From Pachyseris speciosa (taxonomy: Eukaryota > Cnidaria > Anthozoa > Scleractinia > Pachyseridae), in assembly GCA_016490735.1 (NCBI GenBank), contig JAEMWC010001634.1, positions 1 to 64,000 on the forward strand: a stretch of DNA of 64,000 bases. The letters run 5' to 3'. Under the pieces are notes generated by a model. The model searched no databases, had not been told where the DNA came from, and saw nothing but the letters and a program-made list of their open reading frames with translations. Both the position numbers and the translations under genes were made by a program. Below, piece after piece: positions 46,792 to 59,054 of the stretch (position 1 is its first letter; each line of letters begins with the position of its first letter).

Positions 46792-49700
46792 GGAATTTGT
46801 ATAGCGCTAAAACTATAAACAATATTCAGAAGCGCTTTACATAAGTTAAAGTTCTATACTAATTTAAAATTAAACTATTGAAAGGCACTTAACATAAAAA
46901 CTATTGAAACAGACTAAAAGCTTTCCTAAATAAAAATAATGGGAGTAGAGGGATGGTGGATGGTAAACAACGGGGAAACCTTTTAAACCATACCAGGCTC
47001 GTAAAAAAACCAGCACTAATGGCTTGATTTGGGAGAAAAATGCTTTAAAAACACGGGAACCCATTTGGAAGAGAGGATGGCTAGTACACCTTTTGCCCTT
47101 CATTAACAGAAAATAGAAATTCATTTTAAGTTACGGGAATTCAATAACAACTTCGGAAGAACATTCTCACGAATAAATGTTCATTTTAATCATCCCTTGG
47201 TTTATTTGGGCAATTATCATGCTCGTGTACTTTCAATAACATCATTGGAATGATATTTTATTTATCGTAAAGTCTATTATGTCTTCGGAAAAAACATTAA
47301 CATCAATAACACTGTCGTTTACATTTTTGAAAGTCATTATGGACGGTCATGTACTTGCCACTAATAACTTTCAAAAAATGTAAACGACAGTGTTATTGAT
47401 GTTAATGTTTTTTTCCGAAGACATAATAGACTTAACGATAAATAAAATGACATTCCAATGATGTAGTTGAAAGTGCAGATAATAGCGCAAATGAACCAAC
47501 GGATGATTAAAATGAAAATTTATTCGTGAAAATGTTCTTCCGAAGATGCTATTGAATTCCCGTAAATTACAATGAATTTCCATTTTCTGTTAATGAAGGG
47601 CAAAAGGTGTACTAGTAAGGATGGGAATGAATTAAACACGAAAACATATTAAACGTCAACCTCGTTCCCAGGGTCTGGGGAGAGACCCTGGGAACGAGGT
47701 TGATTAAACGTGATTTAAGTTTACTATAAACACCCTTCTGAACGGAAATCGTGCACCGTGAAGATCCATTTATTACATTTTTAGTGCACATTGCAAGATG
47801 ATTTGAAATATTTTACAGTCAAAGTGTTCAACAATCTTGAACAAATATTTGCGTTTAGGTTAACTGGTCAGCCACAAACCAAAGTGAGGTTTATAACCAG
47901 CATTTGGTAAAATTTTATTAACAAAAACAGAAGTTTGAAATGAGAAAAAAGCGCTTTGCAAATCGGCCAACCCGCCTGAATTCTCCATGCGTCGTGGCCA
48001 AAGCATCCAAGGGTTTCCGGGAGCTCAGTTGCCAATTCAAGCTATTGAACTAAGTAATCTTTCGCGTTAAGATTTGCTTAACTTACAGTTTATGGCAATC
48101 GCTTAGGTACAAATAATTTGATGTTATGAGCCAATTTAATTTTATGTCGCTGTGTTTCTAGTGAATACACTAAGGATTGTTTGCATTTACTCAAAACGTG
48201 ACGTTTTTAGTTAAAAGGTACGTGACGAGTGCGTGAAGCTCTTTACAACCTTCATCTACGCAGTCACGCAACGGAGACCAAGAATGATTGCAACCTCGTT
48301 CCCAGGGTTTCTCCTCTTCCCGCCCCCCTGGGAGAGGGAAAGGGACGGGAAGAGGAGAGACCCTGGGAACGAGGTTGGAATGATTGTTGAACCTCTCCGT
48401 TGCGTGACAGCGCAAATAAGGAAGAAACTAGTGGCAAGTGAACTCACGAGGTCTTCTGTGGCTCTCATATGGTGCTCCTTGCTCATGCACGTTCATGTCA
48501 GGTGAATACATGCGCTCTATAATGATGATAATATAGCAGGATTAGAATTTATGATAAATGGTCAGCGGCTCTTTTAACAACGGATTTCACTTCACGTAGT
48601 GGTTCTCGAGGAATTCAATGTGATGATGATAGAACAAGTGAGTAAAATTACCAGTTTAGTTTTCACTACTGGGAACAGGTTTTAAATGCAATACTTATGA
48701 TTAAATTGTACGATAGCCTTAAAGACGCAATCCAAACGATTACAAAACTTCTAGACTATCTTTTAAGTTATCAGAAAATGTCTTTTCAGGAACATCATTG
48801 AGTTGTTACTAAAAGCATCAAGCTGAAATAAGAACTCAAGAACTTAAATTTCAGAAAGTCGCTAAGTCCTGTGACAAACGAACATTTTTCTTGACTAATT
48901 TTTGATCCAGTTTATTTAAAAATGACCGTCGTGATTCTTAAAGTAAAAACTTTTAATTGTTTAATATTTTAGCACAAAAAAAATTCATTAAATCATAATT
49001 AATTCCTTTAGAGGTATGATTTTAAATTATTTAAAGAGTTGCATCCGTTATTATTACCTTGAGCTGTATGCAGCCCATGGTGATGTGGGGGCATCCCCAA
49101 AGAATGTTTTGGACCCAGTAAGGGCGATGGACTGCCCGTTCTTTGCATGGGCCTCGGAGACTGGCGCCCAGGCCGCGGGGATATACCTGGATCATACATG
49201 CCCTCACTTTGCGGTGAATAAACGGAGTCCGGGGCGTGGCCATATCCCATCCTCCCTTTCGCGCCGCTGACGATCAGTTTAGCCCTGACGGGGTCAACAT
49301 CTCTTAGTCTTTGTTTAGCGAGCCGGGCTCGTTCTTCATCGTCTGCGGTTAAAATGATTTAGCTTTAGCTTTACACAGCACTGGAGTTTAATTGTGGTCT
49401 ATTCACACCAAATGTTTACAACTGTTTAGTTAAACATAACGTAACGTTGTTCTTTATAACCGGTATTATCTATAATTTGTTTTAAGTTAGTTGGAATTTA
49501 GATTAGATTTTGCGCGGACATAACGAAGAAATTACCTAGAAAATCCTTCAGTTTCCAATGTCAGTGACTTTTAGTCTTGAAATCAAGTTTAACTAAACCT
49601 GCTCTTTTTGGTGTGAATGTATGCACTTTATTAGCAGTGTTTACCTTTCCAGTCATCCCCGTAATAAGTGGACACTTTTGAGAAATGAAAATTAAAACAA

Positions 49701-52700
49701 ATATGATCCTTATAGCAAAGTAACTAACTGTTCAATCCTTTGTTCAGTCAGTAAGGATTCGAGAAATACGGTAATTAAGATTCTCCAATGAAAACGGTTG
49801 AATTAACTAGGACATTATATTTTCATTGCTCGCTTTATGTAAGTTCGTCGCATGTAACGTCGCAGCCACTACGCGGTAAAATGATCGTCCACTTAATACA
49901 AGCTTGACTGTGCTTTACAGATACTAACAATCAACCTTTTGAGCACGAGATGGCTTCGCTTCTTCAGTTCTTAGTTCTGAGATTGTGTTTATTATTTTTA
50001 TCCACCGGCCACAACTACCTGTAAGTATGTTTTATCGTTTGTACAATCAATAGATTTTAGCTTTTATGTTCTATAGATCTATTTCCTCACAATAGGGTGG
50101 TACCGTTATGTTTTCGAAAAGTTTCTTGTGAATCTGGGGAATGAAATACACAAAAACTCGAGATATAAAACTAGGTAGAACTAACAATTACTCCATAAAC
50201 ATGGTGACTTCAATCTCGTTTTAAAAACGGTCATCAACAGGTTACAGCAAAAGCAGCCATTATACGACGAGTTTATGGTTATCAATTCGGTCAATGTCAT
50301 TACTGTATTTTGCTTACGGGATATATCGCCTATCCTAAACTTAAAAATGGTGGCGGTTGAACATGTCACTTTATGATCGTCTTACCCATTACTTCCCGTC
50401 CTGGAGGCAATTGCGGCAGCAACCGGGACTTTTTTGACCCGGGGCCACCGCTAGGGGACAATCTACCAGGGGTATACGATCCAGGGGAGGTATAACCTTG
50501 CATACTCGGGGAAATGCGTTCGTCATGAAAGCGGCCAGCGGGTCCATGCTGGTGAGGAGGCATGGGTCTAGTCTGTTGCGGCGGCATTCTGTTGGGGTCA
50601 GCGGCATAATGTGGGTAGCCTGGTTGAGGAGACTGGGGCGGATGATGAAGTGGTGGCGTATGATATTGCTTGACAGTGTAAGCTTAAATGAAGTAGTTAT
50701 AGCATGATTAGAACCAGCAATTTATAACTATAAATTTACTTTGAAAATGAATCTTTAAGTTTGGTATTGTACCATTCATTTGAGAATTACAGGCAGTGAC
50801 AATGAGACAGTTAATTTCAAAACTCAGGGAGATCGTTTTTTACTAGGTTTACAGGGTTGAAGGCAAGATTCAAATACCTGTTGCCCTGAACTATTTAAGT
50901 GTTTCATTTCCAGTATTTATGTTTAGCATTTATATTATCAATCTAATTTAAAACAACAGTGTCCAATTATCAACAAGTAAGATGTCAACGCTGAAAGTTC
51001 GACGTTAATGCGGGCGTAAATTTAACGTGAGTTACACCAATTTGGACATCCTACGTGCACGTAAGAATTGAAATCTAAGTCTTAATGGGAGCACACGCAA
51101 GCCTGTCGCAACCCTAAACGAAACGCGTACAGTCGAATTTAATGGACTACCCTTCAGCCACTGGTGATCGTACAAGATATAACGCTATGAACTGCGGGTT
51201 AATTATACGTGTCCCATCATACCTTGCACCATCTGTGGCTGTGAAAAAGGGGGCCTGGGACTGTCACGGTGATGATCAACCAGCTGCTGTTTCAACAGTT
51301 TGTTCTCTGGTGAATGGTATGGAGGCTGGGCACTAGTTCCCGGGCCATTCGGAGTGTATCTTGCTTCTTCGTCATAATCACTGCCATAACCCGGTGAACC
51401 AGCTGAGAGGGAAAAACAGAAAAGTGCGTCCTTAGGGCGTCATTGAAGTCTTTCCATTGTACGCTAGCCTGCATACAGGCTCTTCATTTAAGCAATGAAT
51501 TCAGAGGACGTTTTTTGGTGCGAAATTGCATGGCACGCGGTCAAAAGCTAAGGGATTGAGGCGAGCGAGGGATCCTTCGCTCGCCCAAATCCCTTAGCTT
51601 TTGACCGAGCGCAATTCGCAAACAATCTCACCAGCCATCGAACCAAAAATTGACCAAATGAAGAGCCTGTATGCAGACTAATTGTACACCAGCGGTTAGA
51701 CAGTGATGCAGTTGTATCCAATTTCAGTAAGACTTCGTGCGACCGTCAAGCCACTCCCATACCCATCACCATACCCCCTTGATATGGTGCACAAGGGTGT
51801 GGCATCTCAACTGGGCCTCAATCAGGCGTTCCCCCAGAGTGGCACTAAAGCTGAACTTGACTACATTAAGTAAGCCGTCTGAACTAACAGATTTGGCCAG
51901 AATAACTACGCCTTTCAACAACACGCGAACTCTGAAGTTCAAATCTCAACCGACAACTGTGTTTTTCTCTGCCGTCAATCAAATTCCCGGCGGCTTCCGG
52001 CTACTACCGAGATGCGACGATCGATGAGTGGCCCAAAGCAGTTTCAAGCATGGCGGGTATAAAGTCTACAAATTTCCTTTTCGATTCTCAGGATAATCGA
52101 TCGGATAGTTTATTTGAGGACCTAGCCATCGAACTTTCCGACTCAGAAGAAACGCAAAATAGTCGACAATGAAGATTATCAGGTTAAAGGCAATTCCCCG
52201 AATCTTGTCTTAGATGCTTTTCTGATAGCGAATTTGGTCTGTTTTATTCATCGATTTTGAATTTTCATTTACTTTAGCCAATAAACAATACGGACCTGAC
52301 TTATGAGTCTAAACGTCGTATTTAGCACCATAAAACTTCAAAGTTTACTTATTTATTTTGGCAAATAAATAAACTGAACTGAACTGAAACTTGATGCAAA
52401 TGGATTTTTTTCGTCACGAACTGAAGCGAAGAAAGCCACTCCGACTCACTTCCGCGGTATTGGTAAACGCACTAACCTAAACAATGTTTTGAAAGTTATT
52501 TCCCTGCCAACAGAGGTCTCTGGTGGCGAGAAGTTTACTTCATAACAACAATATCGTACCCTTCACCCACAAAATATGAACAGAAACAAGAAACTAACAA
52601 AGAAATATAATTTTTTTTAGCCGAAAGACCAATTATATGCAAGCATCAGCTACTGCTTTGGCCACTACGCACTTCTCCCCTAGAAGGTAAAATCACATAA

Positions 52701-55700
52701 TATAATGCTCTGCTTGTTTATTATTTATTTATTTCTATTATAAACATTTGTATTTCAGCCAAATAAGTGTGAATAAAATTGAATTGAATTGAATTGGGAA
52801 CTCTTTGAACGATGTTCGGAAGGTTCTCGTGCATATGTAAAGTTATGGTATTGTCAGAAGCGTATTCTGGTATTGTGCACGTGCAATTAGATTGATGGAA
52901 GCCAAAACGCGGTGCGGTTGGCGCTTGAAGATGAAATTCCGCATGATTATGAAAATCACTGTAACAACAATAATTGAAAAAGGAACAGAGCAGTAGAGCT
53001 ATCGCCAGTTACTTGATGAAAACCATATTGGAACATTTACGCTGATTGGACTCTTGGAATAAGAACAAAGGAATAGTATTATGAAAGGTGTTCGTCATCG
53101 TGGTTTCAAATGATAGCTGAGTTAATCTTTTGTCTCACGATTGAGTCACAAAGATATGGATCGCGACGTTTCGACCGCTATACTGCTGGTCTTCATCAGG
53201 CGATGGTGTCGACTGGCTGCGTGTGAGTATAAGAAGCAGCGTGGCTGGTGGTGATTGGTGCGTTTCGATCCTCGCTTAGGCTGTTGTTGATTGGAGGATT
53301 TCGATCCTTGTCGTTCAGACTAGAAATTGTTCCCTTAGCGGTCCGCTTTGGTACTGATCGGCTGTTGTGTTGTTTGATCGTGGGCATTTTCAATTCCACT
53401 GTCCCTGTTGGTTGTTAGGCTGAAGTCTTATGTGACAACAACAACAACACTTTATTCACATTTCCATTACACGGTTTGTAAAACTTATTAAATAATTAGC
53501 AACTTAAACACATAAAATAATCAATTACAACTTAAAACTAAATATTATTACATAGAAGGAAATGCCTAGCAGCTAGATAACCGTAAGGTTTTCGAGCTAG
53601 CAGCTAGCTCTTTGAAGGTAGTTTTGAATGTACAGGACATCACAATAACTAGACATACACAACATCGTAAGACATACACAACACACCACAAAAAAGAAAA
53701 AAAGAAAACACATAGATGGCAAGAAAAGAAAAGAAAACAGTCATAATAGCGCATGGCCATATAATTAGAATAATTTCAGTATGTTAATTGTTCGGCCAAC
53801 AAGTATTCTTTCAATTTTTTAGGAAAATTATAAGTTGAGAGGTTTTTAATATGGGTGGGGAGCTGTTGCCACATTTCAGTCGCCATAGCCGATGTTGTTT
53901 GTTTCCCTATGTTAGTCCTGAAACGTGGTTTGTAAAAATTACTTTTTGAAGCATATCTCGTATTATGTGTATGGACTTCACTTGCATAGCGAAAATGCTG
54001 GCTAAAGATATCTGGTAATTTTTTAGAATGCCATTGATGAGTGAAGTTAAGAAGCTTTAATTTATAGATATTCTTAACAGTAAGTAAATCCAGTAAGTTA
54101 AGTAATGGTAATGCACTGTCTGTATCTGGTCCATACAAGGTGGCAAAGAACATACGACGAATAACATGATTTTGTTTTGTTTGGATTTTTTTAATTTGGG
54201 TAGCAAATGCACTGCCCCAGGAGGTTATCGCATAAGATATATAAGGATAGATGAGGTTATAGTATAGTTGTTTAAGTTGTGAAAGGGAGGTGCAATGTCT
54301 AAGTTTGCTTATAATTCCTGTGTTTCTAGAGATTCGAGTACTCGTCTGCGTAGTTGAACGTGAACGTGCGTTTGTCCCCGTCTCCTTGCTTGAGGTATAT
54401 TCGCCCATTGTTGGTCCAAATATATTTCCATGTGAGGCTATTATTTTTGTGACTCAATCGTGAGACAAAAGATTAACTCAGCTATCAAAGGAATAGTATA
54501 TAACAAAAATTGACTAAACAGTGCGCGATAAACTGGTACGAAGCAACTTGAAATACACCCAGCAACATGTAGTTTTTTTCCGTTATCACGCCATAGCCAC
54601 AAAATCGTCATTCATTAGGCGCAAAACTTTGAATAACAACATACCGTGATCAACTGGCTCTCCAGGCCCTCTCGGTGCCTTAAATCGGAATGAGTTGTGA
54701 GGGGACTGGTTAGGAGTGGGTGGCACCAGAGGGTCGTTCAAATCATCGTGGTTCTTCAGTGGGTACCAGTACCCATTACCATCAAGGTTCGCCTCGGCCA
54801 TGCTCAATACAACCTGGGGAAAAGTAAACAAGCACCCATACCAGTTAGTCAAAGCGCTGCCACAAGTAACGTGGAATCCAACAATTTTCTTGCATTTTCT
54901 CGCCCTGGAGCCATGTCCTCGAACGCCTTAAAGAGAAATACTGGTAGTAAGGGGGAAGACATCAACTCATCGAGGACAACACGTGTTTCTTTTGCCTTCT
55001 GTTTTTTCTTTTGGCAGCTTACTCGCGTATAATCACGGTTTCCTTGGAATTATTTATTGTTCGATTATTTTATTGTCTGACTCTCTTAACACTGATGTCG
55101 TTTATTCGTCGTCTCCAGCTTCCTTCAAAAATCACTTAAGGCATTTATTTATAATAACTATTAACAATATTAGATTACTTTTGCCTCAAATTGTTCCGTA
55201 AAATCTTCAGAACCTTTTGCTTTAATACTATTACAGCCAAATTCGTTGTATCACGCTGCGAGTTTTCGAAAAAAAAATGGATATTTCTGTTCAGGGTTAT
55301 ATCACAATGTGCACAACGCGTTCTAATTGGGCTATTTGCATAACACCGCCCCCAATCAGATGATATGCGAAACAGTCACATGGGTGGTACCCGCGCTGTG
55401 GAAACGTGCAAATGTCTCTTCCGTTTTCAAAAAGGACGACCCGACTCTGGCAGAGAATTATCGACCGATTTCCCTGCTTTGCATAGTTTCAAAAGTGTTA
55501 GAAAGGTGTGTTTTTAACCGCTGCTACCAACACTTTGCACCTCTACTGTACAATCTGCAACATGGATTTTTACGAGGGAAATCAACAGTTACGCAATTAT
55601 TAGAGGTATATCATGACATCCTGGACATGGTTGCTGGAGGTCAGGAGGTAGATGTCATACACCTCGATCTCTCTAAGGCATTTGACAAGGTGCCCCATGA

Positions 55701-57062
55701 CCTTTTATTGACTAAACTCCACCGCCATGGTATTTCAGGCACCGCCCTCCGATGGTTTGCGAGCTATCTGTCAAATAGACAACAGCGAGTCGTTCTTGAG
55801 GGCGCCTTTTCGGATTGGCTACCTGTAACATCTGGGGTACCACAGGGCTCCATACTGGGGCCTCTGTTGTTCTTGGTTTTTGTAAACGATATGCCGTCCT
55901 ACGTACAGCATGGATCTAGCCTCGCCTTTTTTGCGGACGACAGCAAACTTTACCGGCCTATAGACTCTGTAAGTTCTCCTGCTTTGTTGCAATCTGACCT
56001 GGATGGTTTACATTCATGGAGCAGCGATCATAGTATGGCATTTAACACTACTAAATGTAAGGTTTTGCGTATGTCCAAGCGAAGATCTCGTAGAAAGCCC
56101 TCAACACATATCATCTTGGCGAGGAAGTATTATCGCACTCTCCTGAAACCGCTGATTTGGGCGTATCTGTCTCTGGTAACTGCACATGGAATAGTCATAT
56201 TGAGCAGATGTGTGCGAAGGCGAATAGGGTACTTGGTCTAGTGAAGAGGCTGTGTGGCAGGGACATTCGTGACGTCCAGACGAGAAAACTGTTATACACG
56301 GCACTTGTCAGGCGTTACTAGAATATTCATCAAGTTTGTGGTCACCCTACTTGGTAAAACATCGTAGACTGATAGAGAATATTCAGAGGCGTGCCACTAA
56401 ATATATTAATGTATTTATTTTCTTGTGACGAATCTCAATAAACTAAACTAAACTAAACAGTAAAACCCACAATCCTTAGTAGTTTGCAAAAACGCAGCGC
56501 GATACAACGATTTTGACTTTAAGAAATGTATTTTACTTTAGTATCCGCCATAAGCAACTTGTAAAATGCAATAATCAACATAAGCTTTATAGTTTCCTTT
56601 AGATCTCCTTGCACTGCTACCACCATTCTTTCTCCTTCTTTTTTCTTTTTATTTTATTCTTGTTATTGTTATATGTTATTTCCATATTTATTTTATTTTT
56701 TCCATCTCTCATTGTAACGTTGTCTGTAGTGTGGCAAAAAAATAATAAAATAACATAACGTCTCATTTCTTTTATTTTGATTTTACAAACATCCCGGAAA
56801 CAACACGTTTCATGGAAAAGGCCTCAGTTGCTTCACTGAGGAAACACCGCTGGAGAAGTTAGAAGCAGGACTTCACTTGTTTAGTACGTACTGCTGTTTC
56901 CCAAACGTCTTGGGTGGATCAAATTACACTCAAGGAATTTCAAAGACCAATAACACTGGAAGAGTTCTCACTAGTTCCTCTAAAACACTCGACATGATTT
57001 TGGAAAATCCTAGTTAGCAATTCATAAGTACCATAAGAAAGCAATGGTCAATTACTTATAAT

Positions 57063-57094
<32 letters not shown>

Positions 57095-58984
57095 TGCAAA
57101 CGGTTCGACTTTCTAGTCTTCTCGGATAAGGTCGATAAACCGTAGTTCCCGTCTCACAACACTTGTTCTTAATTATCTGTGGGACGTTAAAAAACCCACA
57201 CACTGCTCGGAAAGAGTTGGGGACGTAGTTTTCCGGTGTGGTGGTCTTAATCTCTATCTTTAGTCTAATATTCATGGGTGGGGTGGGTGGGTTGGTGAGA
57301 TCAAATATGGCCTGATAGCGGCTGCCAGAGGCGCCTTTACAGGCTGACGACCGATCTCACCCGAGAGAAGAACTGTAAACCGCCATGAAACTATGTGATA
57401 TGTGCAGTATATAAATCCATCACGAAACCTCTCACCTCGCCGATGAACTCACTGGAGCCGACTTTGTCATAATCCCAGACTGTAATCTCGAGAGCCCGCC
57501 ACTGAACTGCAAAACAAAATGGTTTCTCTCAGCTTTCATATGGAGCGCTTTCCAATCGAGTGTCGTAAGACCAAAACAGACGTAAACAGCGCAATGAGCC
57601 AATCACAGTACGAAGCAAATACATGTAGCCGGCGCCAAGCGCGGGAAAATACGCGTGTACAAGTCACGATTGGTTTCGGTTTCACTTCTCATTGGTTGAG
57701 ACAGTGGCGCGATTTTTCCAAACCAATCACTGAGCGAAATACAGCAAAAACAAAGCAAACGAGGATAACTTTCGACACTCAGTTGAAAACCGCTCTGTGG
57801 TAGAGCGGTTTTCAATTGAGTGTCGAAAGTAATAATGTTTTGCTTTGGTTTTGCATTGCTCCGCTCTGTGATTGGACAGTAAAAACTCGCGCCACTTTCT
57901 CAACCAATGAGAAGCAAACCAAAACCAATCGTGACTTGCACGCGCGTATTTTCCCGCGCTTGGCGCCGGCCTCATGTAATTGCTTCGTATTTTGATTGGG
58001 TCATTGCACTGCTTACTTCTGTTGTGATTGGTCAGAGTAATTGCTTTGGTTTTGGTTTTACGACACTCACTTGAAAAGCGCTCTAACTTTCCAACTAAAA
58101 ACACACCCAGGTATCTGATTGAGAATGCAGACAAGCCAAAAGGAGGCGAGATTACCTTCTGCGGCCTGCAGGGGTAAACAAAAGTCTGATTCCATTTAGG
58201 ATTGGTAGATTTCATGGCTGTTTTTGTTCGTCGTTTGCTCTGCATGCTGAAGTCATAAAAAAGAGCTTTTAAGTAAATCATAAACAACAAAAAGCTACAA
58301 ATTAGGAATTCCGTTTCCGGAGACTTTTTTTATGAAGAAAATACGAGGAGAGTAAAAATTGTATTTACTGGTTGCTCACGGTGTTCATTCATTTGAAGGT
58401 CGCTATTGATTTAGTGTGACCTCGTATTTTACGTACAGAAGCCAAAGACAGAGTTCTTGGTTGTGCCTATTTGAACATCTTCTAGGAGAATTAGTTACCT
58501 ATCAGTAACGAGAAGTCAAGCGTACCTCTTATCAGGAAGAAAATAAATCCTCACATAAGGATTGGGAGGAATTGTAGATTCCTTGAGTGACAAGCCTTCA
58601 GCTCCAACAACTGTCACATTTAAATTGGCAGCATCTTCATCATAAAACAGCTTCAACTGTAAAGGAAGCAATACAGCAAACAGCAGTTAAACGAAAGTAC
58701 AGCGAGTGAGCTTGAGTATGATATCTCAGGAGCCCAACCGTCACTCAGAAGGACACGTACCTGAACTCGGCCGGTAACTCGTGTTGGTTTGCCTGTGGCA
58801 CTCTGTTGAGGAGTGGCTCCCTGCTTGAAAGACTTGTTGGGTTTTTCATCAGGCAAAGGACCACCACCGAAGAAAAAGTCATCATTTTCTGAGAAAGAAC
58901 AGTGACTGACTGACTAAGGGCCTCCTCTGGTTACCCAGATCTCGACTTACCACTTATTGCTTTGTAAAAATTCCCATATGTTTC

Positions 58985-59054
<70 letters not shown>

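Larger units (their letters stand above)
46008..49057. other. RIM intron with LINE fragment, palindromes and microsatellites
   Basis: No exon seen. The contents are listed separately: pentamer tail (46178), AAT arrays, LINE fragment (46435), palindrome (47081) and two hairpins (47657, 48291). Confidence 0.6.
53080..54486 (-). mobile_element. 1.4-kb retroelement with 39-bp inverted ends and 13-bp target duplication
   Basis: GATAGCTGAGTTAATCTTTT (53112-53150) is mirrored perfectly over 39 bp at 54448-54486. AAAGGAATAGTAT occurs at 53067-53079 and 54487-54499. Inside, on the minus strand, are a LINE-type protein fragment (54408-53776), a GTTGTTGTTGTC tail at about 53434 and a hammerhead-like motif near 53160-53200. 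The combination of LINE coding, inverted ends and a trailing non-coding segment suggests a composite or atypical element. Confidence 0.6.
51403..54644. other. RIM intron with several transposon insertions
   Basis: It holds the MITE at 51465-51680, two LINE tails and the 1.4-kb element at 53080-54486. The 96-codon frame at 51737-52027 has no recognisable content. Confidence 0.55.
57502..58155. other. RIM intron filled by two CCAAT MITEs
   Basis: Of 654 bp, about 540 are the two inverted MITE copies below. Confidence 0.75.

Noticed and set aside
57502..57506. Outer acceptor (GCAG) of the 66-bp C2A exon
   Set aside because: It would add five bases and break the frame with both neighbouring exons.
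57727..58290. 187-codon minus-strand frame covering a RIM exon
   Set aside because: Only 58156-58246 is coding; the rest is read-through into intronic MITE copies.
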